Part shown: positions 8,662 through 17,334 of the stretch, one piece after another
How positions within the stretch are numbered: the stretch's first letter is position 1
Layout: every line of letters starts with the position of its first letter
From: an uncultured Alistipes sp.
GTDB taxonomy: Bacteria; Bacteroidota; Bacteroidia; Bacteroidales; Rikenellaceae
DNA length: 42,485 bases
Reading direction: 5' to 3'
Assembly (NCBI GenBank): GCA_947623965.1
Contig: CANQIF010000016.1
Location: 1 to 42,485, forward strand
Notes under the pieces: model-generated
Seen by the model: only the letters and a program-made list of their open reading frames with translations
The model's database searches: none
What the model was told of the DNA's origin: nothing
Program-made: the position numbers and the translations under genes

Positions 8662-10011
8662 ATGAAATCTACCCTGCTTCTGCTGCTGGCCGCCCTCGCG
8701 GCACCGTTCGACAGCAGCGCCCAGATCAAACCCGCCCCGCGCCCCTACCTCTCCTGGACCGTCCTGGCCGACCGGGGCGACTGCCGCTACGCCGCGGGCG
8801 ACACAGCCCGGCTTATGCTCTACGCCCGGGCCGGCGGCACAGCCTTGGACGGCGTCGAGGTGCATTTCGAAGCGGGCGACGACCGGATGGCGCCCGACCT
8901 CGAAGGCCGCACCTTCTTCCGCAATGGCCGCGCGGCCGTCACCATCGGCACCCTCGACCGGCCCGGCTTCCGCTACGGCACCGTCCGCTTCTCGGTCGAG
9001 GGCCAAAGCTGCACCGAGACCGTCAAGGTCGGCTTCAGCACGGCCCGCATCGAACCGACGATCGGCCATCCGACCGACTTCGACCGTTTCTGGCGCCGCA
9101 CCCTGCAGGAGGCGCGCCGCGCACCGCTCGAGGTCGAAGAGCTGCCGATGCCCGCCCTCTCGACCGAGCGGGTCGCCACCTCGATGGTCCGCATCCCCTG
9201 CTTCGACGACGGCTCGTGTCTCTACGGCTACCTCTCCGTGCCGCGTGACGGCCGGCGCCACCCCGTCCTGCTCGTTCCGCCCGGTGCAGGCGTCAAGCGG
9301 ATCGCCCCCGCAACCGACTACGCCGAGGCGGGCTTCATCGCCCTGGCGATCGAGATCCACGGCATCCCGATGAACGCCCCCGATTCGGTGCTGGCTGCTG
9401 CCCGCGAACGCATCGGCAGCTACGCCTACACGAACATCGAACGGCGCGACGACTACTACTACCGCCGCGTCTACGCCGGCTGTGTGCGGGCGGTCGACTT
9501 CCTGCTGACCCACCCCGCCTTCGACGGCGAGCACGCGGGGGTCACCGGCGGCAGCCAGGGCGGTGCGCTGAGCATCGTCACGGCAGCCCTGCACGAGAAG
9601 ATCGGCTTCGTGGCGGCCTTCTACCCCGCACTCTGCGACGTCAGCGGCTACCTGCACGGCCGCGCCGGCGGCTGGCCGCGGATGTTCCCCGACGCCGAGG
9701 CGCAGCCCACCGTCGACCGCCGCGCGGCGATGCGGACGATGGGCTATTACGATGTGGTGAACTTCGCCCGCCGCATCCGCTGCCCGGGCTTCTACTCCTA
9801 CGGATTCAACGACAACTCCTGCCCGCCCACCTCGGTCTGCGCAGCCCTCAACACGATCACCGCCCCCAAGACAATCGTCGTCACCCCCGCCTCGTTCCAC
9901 TGGCGCTTCCCCGAGACGAACCGCCGGGCGACCCGCTGGATGCAGCAGCAGGCCGGCATCGACGCACCGGGACCGACCCCCGCCGGGGACGAACCCCGGG
10001 CGGCGCAATAA
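8662..10011 (+). CDS. Secreted acetyl xylan esterase-like hydrolase (CE7 family)
   Basis: A 449-residue alpha/beta hydrolase with a signal peptide (cleavage near SSA-QIK, residue 20), an N-terminal beta-rich domain of about 120 residues, and a C-terminal CE7 (acetyl xylan esterase / cephalosporin C deacetylase) domain. The nucleophile motif is GGSQGG with S298; the acid is D384 (YGFNDNSCPP) and the base is H413 (ASFHWRF). CE7 enzymes remove acetyl groups from xylan-type oligosaccharides, and a signal peptide suggests action in the periplasm or outside the cell. The N-terminal extension is longer than in Bacillus CE7 enzymes but is seen in Bacteroidetes homologues. No polysaccharide-utilisation genes are nearby. 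The stop codon lies inside a 16-bp tandem array. Confidence 0.88.
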   Translation: MKSTLLLLLAALAAPFDSSAQIKPAPRPYLSWTVLADRGDCRYAAGDTARLMLYARAGGTALDGVEVHFEAGDDRMAPDLEGRTFFRNGRAAVTIGTLDRPGFRYGTVRFSVEGQSCTETVKVGFSTARIEPTIGHPTDFDRFWRRTLQEARRAPLEVEELPMPALSTERVATSMVRIPCFDDGSCLYGYLSVPRDGRRHPVLLVPPGAGVKRIAPATDYAEAGFIALAIEIHGIPMNAPDSVLAAARERIGSYAYTNIERRDDYYYRRVYAGCVRAVDFLLTHPAFDGEHAGVTGGSQGGALSIVTAALHEKIGFVAAFYPALCDVSGYLHGRAGGWPRMFPDAEAQPTVDRRAAMRTMGYYDVVNFARRIRCPGFYSYGFNDNSCPPTSVCAALNTITAPKTIVVTPASFHWRFPETNRRATRWMQQQAGIDAPGPTPAGDEPRAAQ

Positions 10012-10077
10012 CCGGGCGGAGCAATAACCGGGCGGAGCAATAACCGGGCGGAGCAATAACCGGGCGGAGCAATAACC
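10007..10077. repeat. 16-bp tandem repeat at the esterase stop codon
   Basis: Four exact copies of AATAACCGGGCGGAGC (10007, 10023, 10039, 10055) and a partial fifth. The first copy contains the TAA stop of the CE7 gene. The unit is not a multiple of three, so copy-number changes would not alter the protein, because each unit begins with the stop. Confidence 0.95.
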
Positions 10078-10240
10078 AGCCGCCCCGCCGGCTGCAGCGT
10101 CCCAACCGGTTCGGTAACGGTCCGCCGAAAGCCCCCGGCCCGAAACACCGAGCAGGCCCGATGCGGCAGAACTCCGCCGGAACAGCTCCACCGCCGGCCG
10201 CAGCAACCGGCCCGTCCCGCCTCCCTGCCGGACAAACCAA

Positions 10241-10280
10241 GAGCGGGTGCCCGAACGATTTTTCGGGCACCCGCTCTTCC
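10241..10280. terminator. Strong hairpin, probably a bidirectional terminator
   Basis: A perfect 15-bp stem: 10241-10255 (GAGCGGGTGCCCGAA) with 10262-10276, between the convergent CE7 esterase and aspS genes. T tracts are weak on both sides, so the terminator call rests on stem strength and position. Confidence 0.65.
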
Positions 10281-10298
10281 GTTTCAAACGCGCCGCAC

Positions 10299-12053
10299 TC
10301 AGGCTTTCGGTTCGCGCAGCGTCAGGTACAGTTCGTCGAGCTGCGTCTGGTCGAGCAGCGAGGGGGCGTCGAGCATCACGTCGCGGCCGGCGTTGTTCTT
10401 CGGGAAGGCGATGAAGTCGCGGATCGAATCCGAGCCGCCGAAGAGCGAGCAGAGCCGGTCGAAGCCGAAGGCCAGACCGCCGTGCGGGGGTGCGCCGTAC
10501 TTGAAGGCATTCATCAGGAAGCCGAACTGCTCCTGCGCCCGCTCGGGGGTGAAGCCGAGGCATTTGAAGATCGTCGCCTGCAGCTTGGCGTCGTGGATGC
10601 GGATCGAGCCGCCGCCGATCTCCGTGCCGTTGCAGACGAAGTCGTAGGCGTTGGCGCGCACGCGCCCCGGGTCGCTCTCGAGGAACTCGATATCCTCGGG
10701 TTTGGGCGAGGTGAAGGGATGGTGCATCGCGTAGTAGCGCTGCGTCTCCTCGTCCCACTCGAACATCGGGAAGTCGACCACCCACAGCGGGGCAAAACGC
10801 TTCGGGTCGCGCAGCCCCAGCTGCCGGGCCACCTCCAGGCGCAGCGCGCAAAGCTGCGTCAGGGCCTTGAACTTTTTGCCGCAGAGGATCAGCACCAGAT
10901 CGCCCGCCTGGGCGCCGCAGCGTCCGGCCAGCGCGCGCACCTCCTCCGGCGAGAAGAACTTGTCCACCGACGATTTGACCGCATCGGCCTCGACGCGGAT
11001 CCAGATGAGCCCGCGGGCCCCCACCTGGGGCCGCTTGACGAACTCCGTGAGGGCGTCGATCTGCTTGCGCGTATAGGAGGCGCACCCCGGAGCGGCGAAG
11101 CCCGTGACGTATTCCGCCTCGTCGAAGATCGAGAAGCCGTGCCCCTTGGTCGGTCCGGTCAGGTCGGCGAACTCCATCCCGAAGCGCAGGTCGGGTTTGT
11201 CCGAGCCGTACTTCTCCATCGCCTCGATCCACGGCATCCGGCGGAAGGGTTCCTTGAACTCGATCCCCAGCACCTCGCGAAACATGTGCTTGGCCCAGCG
11301 CTCGAAGATGCCGAGAATATCCTCCTGCTCGACGAACGACAGCTCGCAGTCGATCTGCGTGAACTCGGGCTGGCGGTCGGCGCGCAGGTCCTCGTCGCGG
11401 AAGCAGCGCACGATCTGGAAATAACGGTCGTAGCCGGCCACCATCAGCAGCTGCTTGAGCGTCTGCGGCGACTGCGGCAGGGCGTAGAACTGGTTGGGGT
11501 TCATCCGGCTCGGCACGACGAAGTCGCGCGCCCCCTCGGGCGTGGAGCCTACCAGATAGGGGGTCTCGATCTCGAGGAAGCCCTCGCTGTCGAGGAAGCG
11601 GCGAATCTCCTGCGCCATCCGGTGGCGGAGCTGCAGGTTGCGCTGCAGCGGCGGACGGCGCAGGTCGAGGTAGCGGTACTTCATCCGCAGGTCGTCGCCG
11701 CCGTCCGACTGCTCCTCGATCGTGAAGGGAGGCGTCAGCGCCTCGTTCAGCACGCGGATCGCCGTGGCGGCCACCTCGATGTCGCCCGTCGGCATCTTCG
11801 GATTCTTCGATTCGCGCTCCAGCACGCGGCCGGTGACCTGGAGCACCCATTCGCGGCCCACCTTGAGGGCCGTCTCGCGCACGGCGGCGTCGGAGTGCTC
11901 CTCGACGACGATCTGCGTCAGGCCGTAGCGGTCGCGCAGGTCGATGAAGGTCATCGCCCCCAGGTTGCGCACCTTCTGCACCCAGCCCGCAAGAGTGACG
12001 GTTTCGTTCACGTTTTCGACTCGGAGCGAGCCGCAGGTATGAGTTCTGTACAT
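10299..12053 (-). CDS. aspS: Aspartyl-tRNA synthetase
   Basis: Class II synthetase that charges tRNA-Asp. The 584-residue protein shows the N-terminal OB-fold anticodon-binding domain ([22 protein letters not shown], about residues 20-41), class II motif 2 ([23 protein letters not shown]), the bacterial GAD insertion domain in the middle, and motif 3 ([13 protein letters not shown]) near the C-terminus. I start at the ATG at 12053 ([11 protein letters not shown]), as in other bacterial AspRS; the frame is open 15 codons further up without homology. It is transcribed alone, divergent from tadA. Confidence 0.96.
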   Translation of the reverse strand: MYRTHTCGSLRVENVNETVTLAGWVQKVRNLGAMTFIDLRDRYGLTQIVVEEHSDAAVRETALKVGREWVLQVTGRVLERESKNPKMPTGDIEVAATAIRVLNEALTPPFTIEEQSDGGDDLRMKYRYLDLRRPPLQRNLQLRHRMAQEIRRFLDSEGFLEIETPYLVGSTPEGARDFVVPSRMNPNQFYALPQSPQTLKQLLMVAGYDRYFQIVRCFRDEDLRADRQPEFTQIDCELSFVEQEDILGIFERWAKHMFREVLGIEFKEPFRRMPWIEAMEKYGSDKPDLRFGMEFADLTGPTKGHGFSIFDEAEYVTGFAAPGCASYTRKQIDALTEFVKRPQVGARGLIWIRVEADAVKSSVDKFFSPEEVRALAGRCGAQAGDLVLILCGKKFKALTQLCALRLEVARQLGLRDPKRFAPLWVVDFPMFEWDEETQRYYAMHHPFTSPKPEDIEFLESDPGRVRANAYDFVCNGTEIGGGSIRIHDAKLQATIFKCLGFTPERAQEQFGFLMNAFKYGAPPHGGLAFGFDRLCSLFGGSDSIRDFIAFPKNNAGRDVMLDAPSLLDQTQLDELYLTLREPKA

Positions 12054-12160
12054 AGACGGTTGTTGGTTTGTATGCGTTTTTTGCTTGACAATCGACAAAG
12101 TTACGCAATTTTATCTTAATTTTGTTCCGTCGCGGCAAAAAACATCGGATTCCGACGGCG

Positions 12161-12391
12161 CCCGGCCGCTTCGACCGGCGAAAAGGCGGGGACCGGGCGG
12201 CTTTCGACCGCCTGCAAAGCAATGGCCGGACAACCTTCAACGGACAGCCCGACAATGATCGGACACCTTTCAACCGATGAAAAGGCAAAGGCCGGGCGAC
12301 TTTCAACCGACAAAAAAACAATGACCGAACAACATTCAACGGAAGGCCAGGCGATGGCCGAACCGCTTTCGACCGACGAAAAATTTATGCA
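12161..12391. repeat. Seven-copy 33-bp degenerate tandem repeat spanning the tadA 5' end
   Basis: Seven units of exactly 33 bp start at 12161, 12194, 12227, 12260, 12293, 12326 and 12359. They share CGG/CGA at the start, TTC(A/G)AC(C/G)G in the middle and often CAATG(A/G)C near the end. Because 33 is a multiple of three, all later copies stay in frame with tadA and encode an 11-residue pattern with a conserved STD/STE core. Several copies carry an in-frame ATG. Confidence 0.9.
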
Positions 12392-12803
12392 GCAGGCAAT
12401 AAACGAGGCCCGTTTGGCGTTAGCCGAAGAGGAGGTCCCGATCGGGGCGGTCGTCGTCAGCGAGGGCCGCATCATCGGACGGGGGCACAACCTCGTCGAG
12501 ACGCTGCAGGACCCCACGGCCCACGCCGAGATGCAGGCCCTCACGGCTGCCGCCGCGACCCTCGGGGGCAAGTATCTGCCCCGCTGCACGCTCTACGTGA
12601 CGGTCGAACCCTGCGCAATGTGCGCCGGGGCGATCGCCTGGGCCCAGGTGGGGCGCGTCGTATGGGGCGCCGACGACCCGAAGCGGGGCTTCCGGCGCTA
12701 TTCGGAACGGATGTTGCATCCGCGGACCGAGGTCGTGCGGGGGGTGCTCGGCGAGGCCTGCGAGGCGTTGATGAACGACTTTTTCGCCCGGCTGCGCAGA
12801 TAG
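12354..12803 (+). CDS. tadA: tRNA-specific adenosine deaminase TadA
   Basis: TadA deaminates A34 of tRNA-Arg(ACG) to inosine. From the ATG at 12354 the protein has 149 residues, the usual length. It carries the zinc deaminase signature HAE (H57, E59) and PCAMC (C87, C90), with the conserved EVPIGAVVV segment near residue 27. An alternative in-frame start at 12222 would add 44 residues made of 11-residue repeats (STDEKAK, STDKKT, STEGQA patterns) that no TadA needs. I therefore favour the short form, but the several in-frame ATGs make the real start uncertain. It is divergent from aspS. Confidence 0.93.
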   Translation: MAEPLSTDEKFMQQAINEARLALAEEEVPIGAVVVSEGRIIGRGHNLVETLQDPTAHAEMQALTAAAATLGGKYLPRCTLYVTVEPCAMCAGAIAWAQVGRVVWGADDPKRGFRRYSERMLHPRTEVVRGVLGEACEALMNDFFARLRR

Positions 12804-12817
12804 AAGGCCCTGCGGGC

Positions 12818-12848
12818 TTGCCAGTTTGATTTTTTATGCTTAATTTTG
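12818..12848 (+). promoter_or_regulatory. Promoter of the TPR protein gene
   Basis: TTG (12818-12820), 20 nt, TAATTTTG (12841-12848), 65 nt upstream of the start codon. A good match to the Bacteroidetes consensus. Confidence 0.65.
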
Positions 12849-12913
12849 TCGCCAAGGTCCGCTGCCGGAGGGTGGAGGACCGCGAACCCTAAAACCAATT
12901 CTATTCGTATACC

Positions 12914-13858
12914 ATGAAAAAACTTTTTGTATCGGTAGTCGCGCTGCTCGGCGTATGCACGCTTTCGGCGCAGGATGTCAAAACGGTGTATAACGAAGGT
13001 GCCGCCGCGTTCGGCGCCAAGAACTACCAGGTCGCAGCCCAGAAGTTCGAGCAGGTGATCGAACAGGGAATGGATGTCGAGGATGCCGCATCGCTCGTCG
13101 CCACGGCCAAGAACGCGCTGCCGAAGTGCTACTTCCAGCTCGGCGGCCGCGCGATGATGGCCAAGCCGGCCAACTACGAGGCTGCCCTCGCCAACTTCTC
13201 GAAGGGGGCCGAGCTGGCCGAGCTCTACGGGGACGACACCCAGGCCGACAAGTGCAAGAGTTATGTCGCGAAGGTCTACCAGATCCAGGGCGGCACGGCC
13301 TACAACAACAAGGACTACGCTGCGGCAGCCGCTGTCTTCGAGAAGGGCTACGCCGCCGACCCGAACAACACGGAGATGGCGCTGAACCTCGCGATGAGCT
13401 ACTGCGAGCTGGGCGAGTTCGAGAAGGGAATGGATATTTACGAGGCGATCGCCGCCAAGACCCACCCGAAGTACCAGGAGGATGCCGCCAAGGCGAAGGA
13501 GATGATGGCCTTCTACACGAATAACAAGGTGGCCGAACTGCAGGGCGCCGGCGACTACGACGGGATCATCGCACTGGCCGACACGCAGCTGGCCAAGAAC
13601 CCCGCGAATGCGCTCTTCCAGCTCGTCCGCGTGCAGGCCTACCTCGGCAAGAAGGATTATGCCAAAGTGATCGAGACGGCACCCGCCGCCGCCGAGGCCC
13701 AGACCGACGAAGCCGACAAGAGCACGGTATACTACCAGCTCGCCGCGGCCTACAACGCCCGCGAGATGCGCGACCAGGCGATCGCCGCCTTCAAGAAGGT
13801 GACGGCCGGTCCCGCAGCCGAGGCTGCCAAGGCTGCCCTGGCCGAGCTGCAGAAGTAG
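12914..13858 (+). CDS. Secreted tetratricopeptide repeat protein
   Basis: A 314-residue protein with a signal peptide (MKKLFVSVVALLGVCTLSAQ, cleavage before DVK) and TPR helices through most of its length, for example YNEGAAAFGAKNYQVAAQKFEQVIE, ALANFSKGAELAEL, and GGTAYNNKDYAAAAAVFEKGYAADPNN. TPR repeats bind protein partners, so a scaffold role in the periplasm or at the outer membrane is likely; the partner is unknown. No enzymatic domain is seen. It has its own promoter and a terminator about 120 bp downstream, so it is probably expressed alone. High Ala/Lys content and biased codons suggest strong expression. Confidence 0.88.
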   Translation: MKKLFVSVVALLGVCTLSAQDVKTVYNEGAAAFGAKNYQVAAQKFEQVIEQGMDVEDAASLVATAKNALPKCYFQLGGRAMMAKPANYEAALANFSKGAELAELYGDDTQADKCKSYVAKVYQIQGGTAYNNKDYAAAAAVFEKGYAADPNNTEMALNLAMSYCELGEFEKGMDIYEAIAAKTHPKYQEDAAKAKEMMAFYTNNKVAELQGAGDYDGIIALADTQLAKNPANALFQLVRVQAYLGKKDYAKVIETAPAAAEAQTDEADKSTVYYQLAAAYNAREMRDQAIAAFKKVTAGPAAEAAKAALAELQK

Positions 13859-13975
13859 AACAAACGTTGCGGCGGCGGTGCGATGCTGTTGCAACGCAGT
13901 TGCACGATTGCAGCGCAGTTGCGGTTGCGGCGCGGCGAAGCTGGCGGCAAATGGCAGCTCGACACGATCAAAACG

Positions 13976-14012
13976 AACCGGATACCCTTTGCGGGTGTCC
14001 GGTTTGTTGTTT
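13976..14012 (+). terminator. Rho-independent terminator after the TPR gene
   Basis: ACCGGATACCC paired with GGGTGTCCGGT (one wobble), followed by TTGTTGTTT. It is 118 bp past the stop codon. Confidence 0.8.
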
Positions 14013-14029
14013 CGGGAGGGGAAGGACGG

Positions 14030-14690
14030 TCAGAGGCAGCCTGCAGCCGCCCCCGGGCTGCGGACGGCTCCTTTACGTCGCAAGCCCATCCAATCGGCTG
14101 CGGGCTGGCCTCAAGTTTGGGCCGGTCCGCCAGGACCGAGCGGGCGGCAGATGCAGGCTTTGGTGGAAGTGGCTGCAGGCTGCCGACTGCTGCGCAGTCG
14201 GGTTTACTGCAAAATAGCTCGGCGAAAATCGGCGGCTGCGGGCTTGCAGCAAGCAAAATCGACCTCGCAAGAGGTCGTGCGGGCCGCAGCCTCCCGGCGG
14301 CGGAGGCCCGCAGCTCCTTATCGTCGCAGGCGGGCACTCCGCAGGCTGCGACCCGAATCAGAATACAAACAGCTCGGCAGCCCCATAATTTTGAATCTTG
14401 AATTTTGAATCATGAATTTGCGCCCATAGGGCGCAGCGGGCCGCAGCCTGGGGGGGGGCGGCGAAGGCCCGCAACTCGCGTCCGCTTGTGCGTTCCTTCG
14501 CAAGCCGCGGCCCGAAAAGAATTTTGAATATTGAATGGAAAATTTCGACCTTGCAAGAGGTCGCGAGGGCCGCAGCTTCGCCGCGCGAAGGCCCACGAAG
14601 ACCCACGAAGACCTGCTGTTCGCGTCCGCTCGCGCGCGGTCACTTCGCAAGCTGCTCTGCCCGAGTTTGATTTGTTGCATTTTTGTCGGT
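14030..14690. repeat. GC-rich composite intergenic repeat cluster 5
   Basis: Two and a half sets of modules in mixed orientation, separated by AT spacers (near 14386 and 14520). Hairpins include GACCTC/GAGGTC at 14260-14277 and GCGCCC/GGGCGC near 14424. A short direct repeat AAGACCCACGAAGACC lies near 14600. No gene seen. Confidence 0.8.
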
Positions 14691-14710
14691 CGCGCAACAA
14701 TCGCCCCCCC

Positions 14711-14752
14711 AAAAAAACCGACCGCCCTACCAAAACAAGGCGGGGCGGTCCG
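14711..14752 (-). terminator. Rho-independent terminator of the hpt-queE-divIC operon
   Basis: Minus strand: ACCGCCC, loop, GGGCGGT, followed by TTTTTTT. It starts just after the stop codon of the divIC-like gene. Confidence 0.85.
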
Positions 14753-14754
14753 GA

Positions 14755-15030
14755 TCAATCCTTCATCATATAAACTTTCTCGTCGGGCCGCTGCATGCGG
14801 AACCGTTCGCGCGCGAACTCTTCCAGGTAGTCGTCATACTTCAGGTGTTCGACCAGCGTGCTGTCCTCGGCGATGCGGGTCCGATAGTGCGCCTCCTCCT
14901 CCTGCAGGCGGGCGATGTCGCGCTTGATGCCGAACGCATGCACCAGATGTCGTCCGATGAAGAACATCGAAAAGAGGACGACGATCACCGTGGTCGTAAT
15001 CCAGAAGCGGGAGCCGAACGAAACTTTCAT
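14755..15030 (-). CDS. Septum formation initiator family protein (DivIC/FtsB-like)
   Basis: A 91-residue bitopic membrane protein with a short cytoplasmic tail, one transmembrane helix (WITTTVIVVLFSMFFIG, about residues 9-25), and a coiled coil (HAFGIKRDIARLQEEEAHYRTRI). The C-terminal LEEFARERFRMQRPDEKVYMM matches the FtsB/DivIC family (EEyARekfgMv-like motif). These proteins join FtsQ/DivIB and FtsL in the division-site complex. I chose the ATG at 15030; longer frames upstream overlap queE. It is 4 bp downstream of queE and probably co-transcribed. Confidence 0.88.
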   Translation of the reverse strand: MKVSFGSRFWITTTVIVVLFSMFFIGRHLVHAFGIKRDIARLQEEEAHYRTRIAEDSTLVEHLKYDDYLEEFARERFRMQRPDEKVYMMKD

Positions 15031-15034
15031 TGCA

Positions 15035-15670
15035 TCAGGGGATGTGCATGTATTTGTGGGTCTGGATCGAGATGTTCCAGCGCGGATGGGCTTTGGCATA
15101 CTCCACCAACAGCGGCATCACCTGCTCCGAAACGCTCCATTCGGGCTGCAGGTAGAGTCGGCAGCGGAGCGACACCTCGCGGGCGTTTTGCTCGACCCAC
15201 TCGAAATCCTCCTCCGCCTCCACGATCACCTTCAGTTCGTCGGCCCGCGCGAAAGCCTCCTTCAGCGGCGGCTGCCGCCGTTTCGGCGAGAGGCAGACCC
15301 AATCGAATCGGCCGCTGAAAGGGTGCGACCCCGATGTTTCGAGAAAGATCTCCAGCCCCCGCTCGTGCAGGGCGTCGGTCAGCGGATCGAGCGGGTAAAG
15401 CAGCGGTTCACCTCCGGTCAGCACGATGGCCTGCACCGGATAGGAGGCGGCGCGCTCGACGATCATCGCGATCTCCGTGGGCGGATAGAGCCGCGGATTC
15501 CACGTATACTTCGCATCGCACCAGCGGCACCCCACGTCGCAGCCGCCGAGGCGGATGAAGTAGGCGGGTTTGCCGGCGTGGTACCCCTCGCCCTGAATCG
15601 TGTAGAAATCCTCCACTAAGGGCAGCTTCCGCCCTCCGTCGAGCAGCTCCGTATCGGTCACGTACGTCAT
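15035..15670 (-). CDS. queE: 7-carboxy-7-deazaguanine synthase QueE
   Basis: A radical SAM enzyme that turns 6-carboxytetrahydropterin into 7-carboxy-7-deazaguanine, the ring-contraction step of queuosine synthesis. The 211-residue protein has a CX3CX2C cluster motif (C44, C48, C51), which is a radical SAM variant, preceded by FYTIQGEGYHAGKPAYFIRLGG as in QueE. Further motifs are LTGGEPLL, ETSG and KRRQPP. Its start codon overlaps the hpt stop (ATGA at 15667-15670), suggesting translational coupling. Other queuosine genes are not in the window. Confidence 0.94.
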   Translation of the reverse strand: MTYVTDTELLDGGRKLPLVEDFYTIQGEGYHAGKPAYFIRLGGCDVGCRWCDAKYTWNPRLYPPTEIAMIVERAASYPVQAIVLTGGEPLLYPLDPLTDALHERGLEIFLETSGSHPFSGRFDWVCLSPKRRQPPLKEAFARADELKVIVEAEEDFEWVEQNAREVSLRCRLYLQPEWSVSEQVMPLLVEYAKAHPRWNISIQTHKYMHIP

Positions 15671-16215
15671 TCCTCCTCCGTTACGACATAAATATCCTTC
15701 AGGCTGCGGCCCAGCTGGTCGTAGTCCAACCCGTAGCCGACGATAAATTCGTTGCCGATCTCCATGGCGGCGTACTTGATCGGAATATCCTTGCGGTAGG
15801 AGCGCGGCTTGAAGAAGAGCGTACAGATCTCGATCGAGGCGGGATGGTGCTTTTCGAGCTCGGAGACCATGTGGGCGATGCTCTCCCCCGTATCGACGAT
15901 ATCCTCGACGACGATGATATGGCGCCCTTCTATCGAATTGTTCAGTCCGATGAGGTTCCGCACCTCGCCCGTCGATTCGGTGCCGGCGTAGGAGGCGAGC
16001 TTGACGAACGAGATCTCGCTGTTGAATTCGATCTTCTTGATAAGGTCGCTGAAGAACATGAACGAGCCGTTGAGCACGCCGAGGAAAATCGGCGTTTCGC
16101 GATCGGCATAGTCGCGGTTGATGCGGGCTGCGACCTCGGCGACCACCTCGTCGATGCGGGCCGCAGGAATCATCACCTTGAAACGCTTGTCGTGAAGTTG
16201 GACGATCTGCTTCAT
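15667..16215 (-). CDS. hpt: Hypoxanthine phosphoribosyltransferase
   Basis: Purine salvage enzyme that forms IMP (and probably GMP) from hypoxanthine/guanine and PRPP. The 182-residue protein has the PRPP-binding motif IVVEDIVDTG (residues 101-110), the flexible-loop SYAGTESTGEV (75-85), and the base-binding PIKYAAMEIGNEFIVGYGLDYDQLGR near the C-terminus. The ATG at 16215 gives the standard N-terminus; the frame is open further upstream over the promoter. It heads the hpt-queE-divIC operon. Confidence 0.96.
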   Translation of the reverse strand: MKQIVQLHDKRFKVMIPAARIDEVVAEVAARINRDYADRETPIFLGVLNGSFMFFSDLIKKIEFNSEISFVKLASYAGTESTGEVRNLIGLNNSIEGRHIIVVEDIVDTGESIAHMVSELEKHHPASIEICTLFFKPRSYRKDIPIKYAAMEIGNEFIVGYGLDYDQLGRSLKDIYVVTEEE

Positions 16216-16246
16216 TTCTATAGTTCGGTTTTGCAGGTTTAAGGTA

Positions 16247-16277
16247 CAAAGATAGGTTTTTATCGGAAACTGCGCAT
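16247..16277 (-). promoter_or_regulatory. Promoter of hpt
   Basis: Minus-strand TATCTTTG at 16247-16254 matches the -7 consensus. The -33 region (TGCG around 16274) is weak. The 5' UTR would be short (about 25 nt). Confidence 0.55.
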
Positions 16278-16285
16278 AAAAATCG

Positions 16286-16328
16286 TTCAAATTCTTGCAC
16301 CTTTTCTCGCCTCGGCAGAGCCCGAACA
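16286..16328 (-). repeat. 43-bp inverted repeat, left copy
   Basis: Matches 17236-17278 in inverted orientation at 41 of 43 positions; the conserved core reads GCCGAGGCGAGAAAAGG then TGCAAGAATTTGAA on the minus strand. It lies just upstream of the hpt promoter, and the two copies flank repeat cluster 6. Confidence 0.9.
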
Positions 16329-16329
16329 A

Positions 16330-17200
16330 GTTCGGCTATGCCCTCGACTTATCGAAAAGGTTCAAAATTCATTCGCGGTTCCGCATGGAACTGCAAAAGT
16401 CCACAGCTCGGCTGGAAGCGTATTCCGAGTTTGGATCGGTCCGCCAGGGCCGAGCAGGCCCAGGTTGCATTCTGATTTTATAATTCTGAATTTCGGTCTT
16501 GTAAAGGCCGAGCAGGCCGCAGTCTCCCGGCAGCGGAGGCTCGCAACCCGCAGGTCCGCTTCGAGCGGGTCTCCGCAGGCGGCAGCCCGAATTTCGTAAT
16601 TTTGAATCTTGAATTCTGGATTCTGAATTGCGCCCGAAGGGCGTCGCAGGCCCGTCCGTTCGGCTGCGGGTTTTGCCGGAAAATATGTGGTTAGAATCAA
16701 TCGCGCGGCGATTGGCGGGCCGCAGCCTCCCGCTGCGGAGGCCCGCAGCTCCTCTGCGTCGCTGCTCCCTCTGCAGGCTGCGTCCCGGTTGATAATTTTG
16801 AATCTTGAATTTTGAATGCTGAATTTGCGGCTTCGCAGGAAGCCGCAGCAGCCCGCAGCCGCCCCCGGGCGGAGGGCTGCTCCTCTACGTCGCAAGCCCG
16901 TCCGCTCGGCTGCGGGCTTGGCTCGGGCGGGAATCAATGCTGTCAGGCATCGGCAGGCCGCAGGCTGCGTCCCGAACCGGGAGCAAGCCCGAGCGAGCCC
17001 CGGCAGACCGTCTAATTTTGAATCTTGAATGCTGAATTTGCGGTTCCGAATGGGACCGCAGCGGGCCGCAGCTTCGCCCCGCGAAGGCCCGCTCCTCGCA
17101 TCCGCTCGCACGGGCGCTTCGCAAGCTGCGACCCGAACCGGAATGCTGGTCCAAGCATCCCTGACACACCTGAATTTGCGGTTCCAAATAGAATCGCCGC
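16330..17200. repeat. GC-rich composite intergenic repeat cluster 6
   Basis: The longest cluster: at least four sets of GC palindromes separated by AT spacers (near 16475, 16600, 16795, 17012). Hairpin examples are GGTCTTG/CAAGGCC-like near 16494, GCGGCTTC/GAAGCCGC near 16827, and TGCGGTTCC/GGGACCGCA near 17038. No gene seen; the sequence repeats motifs of all other clusters. Confidence 0.8.
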
Positions 17201-17235
17201 CACCCATCCCCGAAATTAAGGAAAACAAATGAATC

Positions 17236-17278
17236 TGTTCGGACTATGCCGAGGCGAGAAAAGGTGCAAGAATTTGAA
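17236..17278 (+). repeat. 43-bp inverted repeat, right copy
   Basis: Partner of 16286-16328, with 2 mismatches in 43 bp. It sits about 60 bp upstream of the inverted-repeat promoter module, as its twin sits upstream of the hpt promoter. Confidence 0.9.
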
Positions 17279-17334
17279 CAATACGATAACTGCACCCCTT
17301 GCATCTGTCGGATGTTTTCCCGAACTTTGCACGC

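Noticed and set aside
8608..12339. Very long minus-strand open frame across the esterase, aspS and the 33-bp array
   Set aside because: It runs antisense to the esterase and out of frame with aspS; no domains.
12161..12391. CRISPR array
   Set aside because: Units are contiguous with no unique spacers; a simple tandem repeat.
16286..17278. Insertion sequence with terminal inverted repeats
   Set aside because: No transposase frame inside and no target-site duplication seen; kept only as an open observation.
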